From: Hyphococcus sp.
GTDB taxonomy: Bacteria > Pseudomonadota > Alphaproteobacteria > Caulobacterales > Parvularculaceae
Assembly: GCA_028289605.1 (NCBI GenBank)
Contig: JANQON010000006.1
Coordinates: 1 to 64,000 of the forward strand
Length of the DNA: 64,000 nucleotides
Reading direction: 5' to 3'
A program made the translations under genes and the position numbers. This document shows, one piece after another, positions 30,822 through 40,400 of this stretch. Position 1 is the first letter of the stretch; each line of letters begins with the position of its first letter. Under the pieces are notes generated by a model. That model did no database searches. It saw only the letters and a list, made by a program, of their open reading frames with translations, and was not told the DNA's origin.

Positions 30822-30926
30822 CGGTCGCGGGCTCCTTCAAAGCTGAGTTTGCCGTGGACCAATGCGGGGCCGAAATCTCCTTGATGCCGAAAAATCCGGC
30901 GCAATTTCGAAAACGCGAAAGGATTT

Positions 30927-32009
30927 TCAGATTTGATCACCCTGTTCCAGCGCCTCACGCCGGAACTCGCTGGGCGTCTTGCCGGTGGTTTTCTTAAAAG
31001 CGCGATTGAAGGGCGCGATCGACCCGTATCCGTGGTCGAGCGCAATTTGCAGGATTTGCTTTTTCACGTTCTCCGGCGCGGCCAGGGCCGCCTTCGCATC
31101 AGCGATTCGCCGCTCGTTCAGAAAAGCGCTGAAATTTCGAAACCCTAGTTCTCGATTGATGAGCCGGCGGAGCTGGTGTTCCGGCACGCCGACCTGTTCG
31201 GCGAGCGCGGCGACCGTTAACCCCTCCCGGCGATAGACGCCCTCATCCATCAGCGTCATCAGCCGCTCATAGGCCGGCATGTCCGCGGCCGGCGCCGGCG
31301 GCGAGCGAAGCGGCGCGGCGTTTTCGGCCTGCTTCGCGGGATAGGGGCGCGCATCGGGCGCGAACAAGGCGCGACTGGGCGACAACAGCCACGATGCAAA
31401 GAAAAAGGTGAGCCCGGCGAGCGCGATCGCATGCACGAGTTTGATACCCTCAGGCAATCCGTAGAACGCATGGATGTTTTCAGCAATTGCGATCACAATG
31501 CCCATCGCGCCGACCGCGACCGCGAAATAGAGCCGAAAGCGCCGGCGCGGATTGACCAGGTCGTCCGGGCGATCATGGAGCGCAACCCACAATGCGTGCC
31601 CCATCAAGATAATCGAAAGCGAGCTGTGCGCTGCTTGTTCAATGTAGGAGAGATTGAGGGCTTCCCAGGGCGGGAATGGCGGATGCACGGCGGCGATGAC
31701 GACAACCGGCGCCGCTTTCCACCACGTCCATCGGAAGTCGTCGTCAAAAAGCGATAAGGCGAACCACCAGAAAAAAACTGAATTGTATGTCGCAAAAAAA
31801 GCGGCGACCGGGTCGTAAACGCCGAGGAGCGCTTCAGAATTTGTCCCTGACACGAGGACGTAGTTGACCGTTCCCCATACAAACAGCGCGCCGAGCAGCC
31901 GGCGCATCAGCGGCGCGCGGCTGAACAGAATAAGACCGGCCATCATTAAGTTGACGCCCGCGGCGGCGGCGCGCAGCGCAAACTCAATCAAGGTGAGCTG
32001 GTCGATCAT
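30927..32009 (-). CDS. Membrane-anchored AraC-family regulator
   Basis: The 360-residue product has an N-terminal region (about 1-215) with six to seven hydrophobic helices. A C-terminal AraC/XylS DNA-binding domain (about 245-352) carries LTVAALAEQVGVPEHQLRRLINRELGF and the second helix-turn-helix ILQIALDHGYGSIAPFNRAFKKTTGKTPSEFRR. Such membrane-bound AraC proteins sense an envelope or lipid signal. It lies 105 bp upstream of the desaturase gene on the same strand, the likely target, and is divergent from the arsR operon. Confidence 0.88.
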   Translation of the reverse strand: MIDQLTLIEFALRAAAAGVNLMMAGLILFSRAPLMRRLLGALFVWGTVNYVLVSGTNSEALLGVYDPVAAFFATYNSVFFWWFALSLFDDDFRWTWWKAAPVVVIAAVHPPFPPWEALNLSYIEQAAHSSLSIILMGHALWVALHDRPDDLVNPRRRFRLYFAVAVGAMGIVIAIAENIHAFYGLPEGIKLVHAIALAGLTFFFASWLLSPSRALFAPDARPYPAKQAENAAPLRSPPAPAADMPAYERLMTLMDEGVYRREGLTVAALAEQVGVPEHQLRRLINRELGFRNFSAFLNERRIADAKAALAAPENVKKQILQIALDHGYGSIAPFNRAFKKTTGKTPSEFRREALEQGDQI

Positions 32010-32082
32010 AGGCCGAACGCTGCGTTGCGCTGAGGTCGGATGTCAACGCTCGTTTGGAGCGCCAGGCATTGAAAACCCCGGG

Positions 32083-32122
32083 TTGACAGGCGCTGTCACT
32101 TTATGTAACTGATAGGTTACAT
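32083..32122 (+). promoter_or_regulatory. arsR operon promoter with operator dyad
   Basis: A consensus -35 TTGACA lies at 32083-32088. Overlapping the expected -10 and the start codon is the perfect 7-bp inverted repeat ATGTAAC-TGATAG-GTTACAT (32103-32122). The layout fits autorepression by the ArsR protein encoded next. Confidence 0.65.
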
Positions 32123-32498
32123 GTTGAAATCACGGGATATGGACGCCGTTTTCCAGGCGCTGGCGCATGAAAGCCGACGACGCATGCTCGACATCGTTAA
32201 GGAGGAGCCCGGCATCAGCGTCGGCACCCTCGCTGGCGATTTCGACGTCAGCCGCATCGCGGTGATGAAACATCTCGCTGTCCTGGAAGACGCCGATCTC
32301 ATCATTTCGGAAAAAGACGGACGCACGCGCCGGCTCTATTTCAACGCCGCGCCCATCCAGATGATTCACGATCGCTGGACAACGGAATACAGCGCTTACT
32401 GGTCAGGCCAAATGGCGCGGATCAAATATCTCGCCGAGGCGCGCAACGACGAATTCACAACAAAAAAATCGCCAGCAAAGGGGAAACCAAAAACGTGA
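32121..32498 (+). CDS. ArsR-family transcriptional regulator
   Basis: The 125-residue winged-helix protein has DAVFQALAHESRRRMLDIVKEEP, VGTLAGDFDVSRIAVMKHLAVLEDADLI and wing KDGRTRRLYF. There is no metal Cys motif. The ATG at 32121 lies within the operator dyad; a second in-frame ATG at 32139 (MDAVFQAL) is a possible true start. It overlaps the next gene by four bases (GTGA) and leads a four-gene operon to 34063. Confidence 0.9.
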   Translation: MLKSRDMDAVFQALAHESRRRMLDIVKEEPGISVGTLAGDFDVSRIAVMKHLAVLEDADLIISEKDGRTRRLYFNAAPIQMIHDRWTTEYSAYWSGQMARIKYLAEARNDEFTTKKSPAKGKPKT

Positions 32499-33028
32499 CC
32501 GATAAAAAATATGTTGAGAAACAGATCTACCGGGTACAGATCGATGCGCCGGTCGAAACCGTTTGGTCCGAGCTTGTAAACACGACCAATCCCCGCCCCT
32601 TCTTCTGGAACGGGTCCTGGGATACGCCTGATTTCGCGCCGGGCAATCCGTATCGCGTCGCCGCCAACAACGGAAAAGCCGTCGCCGTGATCGGCCGCAT
32701 CCTTGAGATGGACCCGCCCAACAGGCTGGTGACGACCTTTCGGCTGACAAACCTGCCTGATCCGGCGTCCAAAGTAACATACACGTTGACCGAAAAAGAC
32801 GGCGGCACCGATTTCTGTCTGATCACAGAGAATGTGCTCGCCGGTTCGAAAAGCGAAAAGTCCATGGCGGACGGCTCGAAATTCATCGTGGAGAATTTCA
32901 AGAGCTATGTCGAAACCGGCAAAGTCTCTTTTGGCGCCCAGGTCATGTTGGCGATGATGTCATTGATGGCGCCGATGACGCCGAAATCCATGAGCGCCGA
33001 TAACTGGCCGTTCGAAAAAGCTGAATAA
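32495..33028 (+). CDS. SRPBCC domain protein
   Basis: The 177-residue START-like protein begins KYVEKQIYRVQIDAPVETVW and has FFWNGSWDTPDFAPGNPYRV, GRILEMDPPNRLVTTFRL and a C-terminal helix NFKSYVETG. It starts at GTG, overlapping arsR by GTGA, so it is coupled to it. Ligand unknown. Compare the arrangement at 12249-13249, where the same two families occur in the opposite order. Confidence 0.88.
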   Translation: MTDKKYVEKQIYRVQIDAPVETVWSELVNTTNPRPFFWNGSWDTPDFAPGNPYRVAANNGKAVAVIGRILEMDPPNRLVTTFRLTNLPDPASKVTYTLTEKDGGTDFCLITENVLAGSKSEKSMADGSKFIVENFKSYVETGKVSFGAQVMLAMMSLMAPMTPKSMSADNWPFEKAE

Positions 33029-33043
33029 GAAAGGGAGGCGGAC

Positions 33044-33613
33044 ATGGCGACATCTCCGGAAGAACAGGCGGCGGCGATGATCGCCAATATGAAGGAAAAG
33101 ACGGGCAAAACATTGGCGCAATGGATCTCTATCGCCAAAAAGTCCGGCGAGGAAAAACACGGGGGCCTCGTCAAACACCTTAAGTCCGAGCACGGCATGA
33201 CCCACGGCTTTGCGAACCTGGTGGCGCACAAAACGCTGAAAAGCGACGCCGGCAGCGCCGCGGACGCAGGCGCCGATCTTGTCGCCGCGCAATACGCCGG
33301 GGCCAAAGCGGACCTAAAGCCGATCTACGACGCGGTGATCAAAGCGGTCGAAACCATCGGGAAGGATGTCGAGATCGCGCCCAAGAAAACCTATGTCAGC
33401 CTGAGGCGGTCCAAACAGTTTGCGCTCGTTCAACCATCGACCAAAACCCGGGTCGATCTCGGGATCAATCTCAAAGATGAAGCCGCTTCCGGGCGCCTTG
33501 AAGCTTCGGGCAGCTTCAATGCGATGGTGTCGCACCGGATTCGCCTCGAAAAGCCTGGAGACGTCGACAAGGACGTCAAAGCCTGGCTCAAAAAAGCCTA
33601 TCAACAGTCATAA
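33044..33613 (+). CDS. DUF4287/DUF5655 protein
   Basis: The 189-residue product has an N-terminal DUF4287 (SPEEQAAAMIANMKEKTGKT, WISIAKKSGEEKHGGLVKHLKSEHGMTHGFANLVAH) and a C-terminal DUF5655 (IYDAVIKAVETIGKDVEIAPKKTYVSLRRSKQFAL). Both are common in regulator-linked operons and have no known activity. It is 15 bp after the SRPBCC gene with AGGGAGGC upstream of the start. Confidence 0.85.
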   Translation: MATSPEEQAAAMIANMKEKTGKTLAQWISIAKKSGEEKHGGLVKHLKSEHGMTHGFANLVAHKTLKSDAGSAADAGADLVAAQYAGAKADLKPIYDAVIKAVETIGKDVEIAPKKTYVSLRRSKQFALVQPSTKTRVDLGINLKDEAASGRLEASGSFNAMVSHRIRLEKPGDVDKDVKAWLKKAYQQS

Positions 33614-33628
33614 TCAGGGAGGGATACC

Positions 33629-34063
33629 ATGACGCAAACACTCGCAAAGCCGCCGGCGTGGTTCTGGATCATTGCGGGCCTCGCCGTCGCCTGGAATGCG
33701 ATCGGCGTGTTCGCCTTTACCGCGGACGCATCCATGACGGCGCAGCAGGCCGCACAGCTTCCACCGGACCAACAGGCGCTGATCGCAGAGCGACCATCCT
33801 GGGTGCTGATTGTCTACGCGGTCGCGGTGTTCGGCGGATTGTTGGGCGCGGCGGCGCTGCTCATCAGGCGCGCCTACGCCGTGCCGCTTCTGGCGTTGTC
33901 GTTCGCCGCAATCCTTGTTCAATTCGGGTATTTGGTGTTCGGCATGAATGTCGTCGCCAAACTCGGCGCAACCGCAGCGATTTTTCCCGCCATTGTCGTC
34001 GCAATCGGCGCAGGCGAACTCTGGTTCGCGAATGTCGCAAAAGGCCGTAGCTGGATCGGTTAG
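33629..34063 (+). CDS. Small four-helix membrane protein
   Basis: The 144-residue inner-membrane protein has four TM segments (about 12-32, 60-80, 88-108, 112-132). Such proteins often appear next to ArsR/SRPBCC pairs and are sometimes named sugar transporter without evidence. It is 15 bp after the DUF4287 gene and ends the operon. Its TAG interlocks with the stop of the convergent OYE gene. Confidence 0.75.
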   Translation: MTQTLAKPPAWFWIIAGLAVAWNAIGVFAFTADASMTAQQAAQLPPDQQALIAERPSWVLIVYAVAVFGGLLGAAALLIRRAYAVPLLALSFAAILVQFGYLVFGMNVVAKLGATAAIFPAIVVAIGAGELWFANVAKGRSWIG

Positions 34064-35355
34064 GCCGGTTCCAGCGACGCCGCGGCTTTGGCCTCATGGC
34101 GTTGGTGGCGAATGAACGCCCACAACAGCGCCATGCGGTCCTTACCGTCGCGTCCGTCGGCCAAGCGAAAAATATTCTGGTAGAAAAAAGCCATCGCCGC
34201 AAAACCGTTGAGCGCCCGAATGAGATCAACGCTGGAACCCGGGCCGAACACACCCGGCCCCACGCGCAGGGTCTTTTCAAAAGCCGGCATCGCATCGACG
34301 CCGCCGCTGATGAGTTGCGCCGGCAACGCCGGATGGACGCAAAGCGGCCGGGCGACCCCAATCACGTCGCAGGCGCCTGACGCCAGCGCCTCTTCCATGC
34401 CGGCGCGGGTGCGAAACCCGCCGGTGACCATCAGCGGCGTTTTGATCGCCGCGCGCATCTCTTCCGCATAGGTCAGAAAATACGCCTCGCGCTGTCTCGT
34501 CGATTCCCTTTTTTCTTCTTCATAGCGCGCCTCGAGCCCGTCCATGTCCATCATGGTCGGTTGTTCGTACGAACCCCCGGAGATTTCAATGAGATCGACG
34601 CCGCGCGCCTCGAGCCATCGGGCCACAGCCGCAGAGTCGTCCGGTCCAAAACCGCCCTTCTGAAAATCCGATGAGTTCAGCTTGACGGATACCGAAAAGC
34701 CGGAACCCACTTGCGCGCGGACCGCGTCGACGATGCGCATCAGCAAGCGCGCGCGGTTCTCAAGCGAACCGCCCCACTCGTCGTCCCGAACGTTGGCGCG
34801 GGGACTTAAAAATTCCGAAATGAGATATCCATGCGCCGCATGAATCTGAACGCCTGTGAACCCGGTCTGTTTTGCAATCGCCGCCGCGTGGGCAAACCGT
34901 TCGATGACATCGCCGATTTCTTCGTTCAAAAGCGCCCTCGGTTCGCCGAACTGGCCGCCGGGCAGATCCAAACCGATGGCCGACGGCGCGACCGGCTCGG
35001 CGGCGATCATTTTCGGCGTCTGGCGGCCGGGATGTGACAGCTGCGCCCAAATGTCGGCGCCGTGCTCTCGCGCCGCCGCAGTCCATCGCTTCAACGCATC
35101 AAGCTGTTGATCTGTCTGCGGACCATCAATGGCGACATTGCCCGGACGCTCCAGATAGCGCCGGTCGATCATGACGTTGCCGGTGATCAGGAGCCCCGCC
35201 CCGCCCGCGCTCCAGCGACGATACAGGGTCGCCAGCCGATCCGTGGCGCAATTGGCCGCATCCGCAAGCCCCTCGGTCATCGCCGCCTTGGCGATGCGGT
35301 TTTTCAGGGACGCTCCGTTTGGCAGAACGAGCGGTTTGGAAAGCCTGGCGCTCAT
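34060..35355 (-). CDS. NADH:flavin oxidoreductase (Old Yellow Enzyme family)
   Basis: The 431-residue TIM-barrel FMN enzyme has LVLPNGASLKNRIAKAAMTEGL at the start, WAQLSHPGRQ, GFTGVQIHAAHGYLISEFLSPRANVRDDEWGGS (in the FMN and substrate loop), and VTGGFRTRAGMEEALASGACDVIGVARPL in the phosphate-binding end. It reduces activated C=C bonds of an unknown substrate. The ATG 35355 has GGGGAAA before it; an upstream ATG would run into the parE promoter. Its terminal residues extend past the barrel with a possible membrane-proximal helix. Confidence 0.9.
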   Translation of the reverse strand: MSARLSKPLVLPNGASLKNRIAKAAMTEGLADAANCATDRLATLYRRWSAGGAGLLITGNVMIDRRYLERPGNVAIDGPQTDQQLDALKRWTAAAREHGADIWAQLSHPGRQTPKMIAAEPVAPSAIGLDLPGGQFGEPRALLNEEIGDVIERFAHAAAIAKQTGFTGVQIHAAHGYLISEFLSPRANVRDDEWGGSLENRARLLMRIVDAVRAQVGSGFSVSVKLNSSDFQKGGFGPDDSAAVARWLEARGVDLIEISGGSYEQPTMMDMDGLEARYEEEKRESTRQREAYFLTYAEEMRAAIKTPLMVTGGFRTRAGMEEALASGACDVIGVARPLCVHPALPAQLISGGVDAMPAFEKTLRVGPGVFGPGSSVDLIRALNGFAAMAFFYQNIFRLADGRDGKDRMALLWAFIRHQRHEAKAAASLEPA

Positions 35356-35449
35356 TGAAATTTCCCCAGGGCGACCGGACAACCATAGCTTATTCCGCCG
35401 ATTCGGCGTATGGCGGCGGCCCCAAATTTCAGTAGAAGTAGAAAGCGTG

Positions 35450-37447
35450 ATGGCGAGAAAAGGCGGCAAAAACGGTTCCGGCGGCGGAGACGACCTCTTC
35501 GGCGATTATACGGCGAAGGATATCGAGGTCCTGGAAGGGCTTGAACCGGTTCGCAAGCGACCCGGCATGTATATCGGGGGCACCGACGAAAAGGCCCTGC
35601 ACCATTTGTTCGCCGAAGTGCTCGACAACGCCATGGACGAGGCCGTGGCCGGACACGCGAGCCGGATCGAAGTGGAACTCTACGACGACGGCTACCTGTC
35701 GGTCACCGACAACGGCCGCGGCATCCCGGTGGACCCTCACCCGAAGTTCAAAAAAAAGTCGGCGCTCGAAGTCATCATGACCACGCTGCACTCGGGCGGA
35801 AAGTTCGAGGGCAAAGCCTACGCCACCTCGGGCGGCCTGCACGGCGTCGGCGTATCGGTTGTCAACGCCCTCTCCGACGATCTCATTGTCGAGGTCTGTC
35901 GCGGCCGGAAGATGTACCGTCAGGCCTACGCCGAAGGGAAACCCAGAACCAAACTCGAGAACGCGGGTCCGGCGCCGAACAAGCGCGGCACCCATGTGAT
36001 GTTCCATCCCGACCCGAAAATCTTCGGGCCCAAGGCGACCTTTAGGCCGGCGCGCCTGTTCAAAATGGCGCGGTCGAAAGCCTATCTGTTCGGCGGCGTT
36101 GAGATCCGGTGGAAATGCGCTCCCTCAATTATCAAGGACGATACGCCTGCGGAGGAAGTTTTTCACTTCGAACGCGGCCTCTCCGACTATTTGAAATCGC
36201 TGGTCGGCTCCAAGCCGACGGTGACCGCCGATATGTTCACCGGCAAGATCGAAAACAAGGCGGAAAACGGCCACGGCAATTGCGAATGGGCGGTGCTGTG
36301 GGGCGCGGCCGGCTTCGGCGACGCCGACGGTTTTGTAAACTCATACTGCAATACCGTGCCGACGCCCGAGGGCGGCACTCACGAGGCGGGGCTGCGCGCA
36401 GCGCTTACCCGCGGCCTCAAGGCCTACGCCGATCTCGCGGGCAACAAAAAATCGAACGTCATTACCGCCGAAGACGTCCTGGGTACGGCGGGCGCCTTAT
36501 TGTCAGTGTTCGTGCGCAATCCGGAGTTTCAGGGACAGACCAAGGATAAACTGGCGACTGCCGAAGCGCAGAAAATTGTGGAAAACGCCGTTCGTCCCGC
36601 TTTCGACCACTGGCTCGCCTCCAATCCCAAGGAAGCGGACCAACTGGTCGGCTGGGTGATTGATCGGGCCGACGAGCGGGTGCGCCGGCGCAAGGAAAAG
36701 GAAGTTTCCAGGCAATCCGCAACGCGCAAGCTCCGCCTGCCCGGCAAACTCGCCGACTGTTCCAGCGCCGATCGTCTGTCAACGGAGATCTTCCTCGTCG
36801 AGGGCGACAGCGCCGGCGGCTCCGCCAAGCAGGCGCGCAACCGCGCGACCCAGGCGATCCTTCCCCTGCGCGGCAAGATCCTTAATGTGGCGTCGGCGGC
36901 GCGGGACAAAATCCTCGCCAATCAGGAAATCGCTGACATCACCCAGGCGCTCGGCGCTGGGATCGGGGCGAAATTCGACGTCGAGAACCTGCGCTACGGC
37001 AAAGTCATCATCATGACCGACGCCGATGTCGACGGCGCTCACATTGCGGCGCTGCTGATCACCTTTTTCCATCAGGAGATGCCAGACCTCATCCGCGAAG
37101 GACGGCTGTATCTGGCGCAGCCGCCGCTGTTCCGGCTGACGGCCGGCGGCAAGTCGGTCTACGCCATGGATGAAGACGAACGCGATCGCCTTCTGAAATC
37201 GGAGTTCAAGGGCAACCAGAAAGTTGACGTCGGCCGCTTCAAGGGTCTCGGCGAGATGATGCCGGCGCAACTGAAAGAAACGACCATGAATCCCGAAACG
37301 CGGGTTCTCGCCCGGGTCGTCATCGCCGAGGACAAGGAAAAAGAAAGCGACAAGCTGGTCGACCGCCTGATGGGCAAGAAAGCGGAAGCGCGCTATCAAT
37401 TCATTCAGGAAAATGCGGCCTTCGTTCAGGACGCGCTCGATATCTAG
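35450..37447 (+). CDS. parE: DNA topoisomerase IV subunit B
   Basis: The 665-residue product has a GHKL ATPase (VLEGLEPVRKRPGMYIGG, LDNAMDEAVAGH, VTDNGRGIPVDPH, GGLHGVGVSVVNALS), a transducer domain, and Toprim with EIFLVEGDSAGGSAKQARNR and MTDADVDGAHIAALLITFF. The glycine-rich start is usual for alphaproteobacterial ParE. I took the ATG at 35450; a GTG lies directly before it. It is divergent from the OYE gene. parC is not in the window. Confidence 0.96.
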   Translation: MARKGGKNGSGGGDDLFGDYTAKDIEVLEGLEPVRKRPGMYIGGTDEKALHHLFAEVLDNAMDEAVAGHASRIEVELYDDGYLSVTDNGRGIPVDPHPKFKKKSALEVIMTTLHSGGKFEGKAYATSGGLHGVGVSVVNALSDDLIVEVCRGRKMYRQAYAEGKPRTKLENAGPAPNKRGTHVMFHPDPKIFGPKATFRPARLFKMARSKAYLFGGVEIRWKCAPSIIKDDTPAEEVFHFERGLSDYLKSLVGSKPTVTADMFTGKIENKAENGHGNCEWAVLWGAAGFGDADGFVNSYCNTVPTPEGGTHEAGLRAALTRGLKAYADLAGNKKSNVITAEDVLGTAGALLSVFVRNPEFQGQTKDKLATAEAQKIVENAVRPAFDHWLASNPKEADQLVGWVIDRADERVRRRKEKEVSRQSATRKLRLPGKLADCSSADRLSTEIFLVEGDSAGGSAKQARNRATQAILPLRGKILNVASAARDKILANQEIADITQALGAGIGAKFDVENLRYGKVIIMTDADVDGAHIAALLITFFHQEMPDLIREGRLYLAQPPLFRLTAGGKSVYAMDEDERDRLLKSEFKGNQKVDVGRFKGLGEMMPAQLKETTMNPETRVLARVVIAEDKEKESDKLVDRLMGKKAEARYQFIQENAAFVQDALDI

Positions 37448-37462
37448 GAAAGGCCGCCGACG

Positions 37463-37840
37463 ATGGAAAAAGTCGTGCCGGTGCTGCAAATCGACGACAG
37501 CGACGACGCCAAGGCGTTCTATGTCGACAAGCTCGGGTTTACGCTCGATTTCGAATGGCGCCACGAACCCGGCTTTCCTGTTTTCATGGGCGTAAAACGG
37601 GGCGATCTCTACCTGCACCTTTCCGAGCATGGAAAAGGCCATCCGGGTACGGAAATTTACGTGTTCGTCGATGACGTGGAGGCCTGGCGCAAAAGGTGCG
37701 ATGATCACGGCGTCGCCATTTCACAACCGCTCGAGGCCAAACCCTGGGGAAGCACCGAAATGGCGATCACTGACCCCTTTCGCAACCTGCTGCGGATCAG
37801 CCAGATGAATACGCATGAGCCGACGGCGAAATCGGCGTAA
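37463..37840 (+). CDS. VOC (glyoxalase / bleomycin-resistance fold) protein
   Basis: The 125-residue protein has two beta-alpha-beta modules: VVPVLQIDDSDDAKAFYVDKLGFTLDFEW and IYVFVDDVEAWRKRCDDHGV, then MAITDPFRNLLRISQ. Length and motifs resemble bleomycin-binding proteins of the VOC superfamily, but the ligand is unknown. It is 15 bp after parE, likely read through from it. Confidence 0.85.
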   Translation: MEKVVPVLQIDDSDDAKAFYVDKLGFTLDFEWRHEPGFPVFMGVKRGDLYLHLSEHGKGHPGTEIYVFVDDVEAWRKRCDDHGVAISQPLEAKPWGSTEMAITDPFRNLLRISQMNTHEPTAKSA

Positions 37841-37889
37841 CCGACGAATTTCCCGGTAACCGCTCACAGAACCCCCGAGACTTAAGACC

Positions 37890-38708
37890 ATGACAGGCGA
37901 GTATGCATTCATTGTCGTCATTGCTTTGGCAGCCTTGGCTTTCTTGGCGCGCATCGCACAGCGCCGATGGAAGCGTTCGAAGTTGCTGCAAATGCCGTTG
38001 ACGGATGACCAGCGCACTGTCCTAAAAAAGCGCATCCCGTTTTATTCGAAATTGCCGGCGGAACACTGCGCGCGGCTTGAAGGGCTCATCAACCGCTTTC
38101 TGGACGAGATCACGCTCATCGGCCAGGAGGATCTTGAGGTTACCGAAGAGGTGAAACTCGTCATCGCGGCGCAAGCGTGCCTGTTAATCGTCGGGCGTCC
38201 GGGCGCTTGGTTTCAGACGCTGAAAACCGTGTTGATTTATCCGTCAGCGTTTGAAAACAAGAGCGCGCGATACCAGGGTCATGTCGAGCAACGGGGCGGT
38301 CGCGTCCACGCCGGGGAAAGCTGGATGCGCGGACCGGTCGTGCTCGCCTGGGACCATTCCCTGCGTGGCGCGCTCATCGACGACGACGGCCACAACCTCG
38401 TCATGCACGAATTCGCGCACCAGCTTGACGAGGCGACCGGCCTGTCCGACGGCGCGCCGCTCCTCGACAAGGATCAGAACGCAGCCCGCTGGGCGCGCGT
38501 CTTTCAGGAAGCGTACGACCGTCTGCAGCGCGCAGCCGCCAGCGGAAGATCATCCGTATTCGACGCCTACGGTGCAACGGCGCCTGCGGAGTTTTTCGCC
38601 GTGGCGGTCGAAACGTTTTTCGAAAAGCCGCGCGAGATGCAGCAGGAGGAGCCGGCGGTGTATGAGGAGTTGAGCCGGTATTTCGGGCTGGATCCGGCGA
38701 GGTGGTAA
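37890..38708 (+). CDS. MtfA-like zinc peptidase (M90)
   Basis: The 272-residue product has an N-terminal TM helix (5-22) and a peptidase domain with HEFAHQLDEATG as the HExxH zinc site, a more distal Glu in PAEFFAVAVETFFEKP, and IYPSAFENKSARYQGHV before it. E. coli MtfA is a cytosolic peptidase binding Mlc. The added membrane anchor here is typical of alphaproteobacterial members. Its role is unknown. Confidence 0.88.
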   Translation: MTGEYAFIVVIALAALAFLARIAQRRWKRSKLLQMPLTDDQRTVLKKRIPFYSKLPAEHCARLEGLINRFLDEITLIGQEDLEVTEEVKLVIAAQACLLIVGRPGAWFQTLKTVLIYPSAFENKSARYQGHVEQRGGRVHAGESWMRGPVVLAWDHSLRGALIDDDGHNLVMHEFAHQLDEATGLSDGAPLLDKDQNAARWARVFQEAYDRLQRAAASGRSSVFDAYGATAPAEFFAVAVETFFEKPREMQQEEPAVYEELSRYFGLDPARW

Positions 38709-38819
38709 GCACTCGAAGGCTCGGCTTGCTCCCCTCTTCAGATGTTCCCTGTTCCGGCCGTCCCGGCTCACGAGGCGATAGCGACATCGGTCTGAGGATT
38801 CGCTAAAACCGACGCCGTC

Positions 38820-40133
38820 TCAGATATACGGCGCCAACAATGACCGAACATCAACGCGCGCCTTCATTTTGTTCGCAAGCATGTACAGGCCGCCGAATTT
38901 GCGGTGAAAAAATATGACCGCTGGCGGCGGCACATGCACGAACCCGCTGGTGCGCAGGGCGATTCCATTTTCGCTGAGCCGTTTGGCGAGATCAGTGGCG
39001 CCGAAATCGAAGGGACCGTCGGCTGCGATTGGCTCCATCGCAATCATGAAGAGGTCTCGCAGAAGCTGCTCATGCTCTTGCGTTAGATCAGAACTGATTA
39101 GTCCCATTTCCGTTGCGACGGCGCGCGCAGCGTCCCAGTCTCGCGCAACCCCGGCGGCGAGCAAGCGGCGATAGCCCTGCGATAGAAACTCGGACATTTC
39201 CCGCGTAGCGCCGAAATCCAAGAGGGCGATCTGACCGGTGTCTTCATTATACAGATAGTTGGCGAAATTCGGGTCGGTTTGCATAAGCCGAAACTCAAAC
39301 AGTTCACGCATCAGAAGATGCATCATCCGCGTGACGACCAGGTCGCGTTTCGACGCAGGCGCGCCCGCCAGATTCTCAATGTGCGCGCCGGCGACAAAGT
39401 CCATCGCCAGCACTTGCTCCGTCGTAAAATCGGCGGCGAGACGCGGCACGACGAATTCGGGCGCATCCGCGAGCAAGACGCGAAAGCGTTCCATATAGGC
39501 CCCTTCGCGCGCATAGTCGGCTTCCTGTTTGAGCTGAGCCTTGGCTTCGGCCAGCAGCGGCGAGATATCAACGCCGTCGGGGACAATGCCGGAGACCGCC
39601 AATAGCGCCGCGGCGTTGTCGACATCGCTGTCGATGCTTTTCGCAACGCCCGGATATTGAACTTTGATCGCAAGGTCGCGTCCGTCTTTGGTCACCGCGC
39701 GGTGCACCTGACCGATGGAGGCGCTCGCCAGGGGCCGAACGTCGAATCGTTGAAATCGCGATAACCAGTCGCGGCCCCACGCCTCGTTCAGAACGCGGCG
39801 CAATTGTTGCGGCGGCATGGCGTGAGCGGCGGAGCGCAGGCGCGCGAGAATCTCGGCAAGTTCAGGCGGCACGAAATCGCCGCCGTCCATGGAGATAATC
39901 TGACCCAGTTTCATCGCCGCGCCGCGCAGCTGGGAAAGCTGGTCAGCAACTCTTTGCGCATTGGACGGCGTCAGCAAAAGATCATTGATGCTGGGCCGCT
40001 CGCCTTTCGCCACACGGCGGGCGCCGTCGGCCAGCATATTGCCGGCAATCCGAGCGCCCAGTCCGCCGAAACGGGCCAGGCGCGTGATCCGCCGACTGGG
40101 GACGCTAACGCCTTTTTCGCTCGGTCCTGTCAT
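38820..40133 (-). CDS. UbiB/AarF (ABC1) atypical kinase family protein
   Basis: The 437-residue product has the family signatures: KLGQIISMDGG (KxGQ), PLASASIGQVHRA (Ala-rich nucleotide loop), the Lys in DLAIKVQYPGV, QTDPNFANYL, and LLDFGATRE. Members support ubiquinone synthesis as ATPases. This one lies away from ubiE and ubiA, so I do not assign ubiB itself. The ATG at 40133 is used because the preceding codon is an in-frame TTG without advantage. Confidence 0.9.
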   Translation of the reverse strand: MTGPSEKGVSVPSRRITRLARFGGLGARIAGNMLADGARRVAKGERPSINDLLLTPSNAQRVADQLSQLRGAAMKLGQIISMDGGDFVPPELAEILARLRSAAHAMPPQQLRRVLNEAWGRDWLSRFQRFDVRPLASASIGQVHRAVTKDGRDLAIKVQYPGVAKSIDSDVDNAAALLAVSGIVPDGVDISPLLAEAKAQLKQEADYAREGAYMERFRVLLADAPEFVVPRLAADFTTEQVLAMDFVAGAHIENLAGAPASKRDLVVTRMMHLLMRELFEFRLMQTDPNFANYLYNEDTGQIALLDFGATREMSEFLSQGYRRLLAAGVARDWDAARAVATEMGLISSDLTQEHEQLLRDLFMIAMEPIAADGPFDFGATDLAKRLSENGIALRTSGFVHVPPPAVIFFHRKFGGLYMLANKMKARVDVRSLLAPYI

Positions 40134-40283
40134 CAATAATCCCGTATCGCACCATTCACCCAGAGTATACGCGTCGACGTCCGCTTCAGACTATCGCGAA
40201 TATGGGAATTTCTCTTGCGTTTCACAATAATCTTCCCTATACGGCCGTTCCCCGCGGAAAGACCGCGGTCAAAGGAGCAATGG

Positions 40284-40322
40284 ATGAAACAGCGCAGCTT
40301 GTATTGGCGAACGCCGATCTGA
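40284..40322 (+). promoter_or_regulatory. Possible 12-codon leader peptide upstream of the PcfJ-like gene
   Basis: ATG 40284, six bases after AAAGGAG, opens MKQRSLYWRTPI and stops at 40322. A perfect 8-bp hairpin (GCCGCCTC/GAGGCGGC, 40328-40352) follows at once. The main gene starts at 40401. This is the shape of an attenuator, but the peptide has no strong amino-acid bias. An alternative ATG (40280) opens a longer, less convincing frame. Confidence 0.35.
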
Positions 40323-40400
40323 CTTGCGCCGCCTCTCTTTCCATGAGGCGGCCGGGAAATGTTCGGCCGCTTGCATATGGTTTAGAAGAGAGACGATCCA

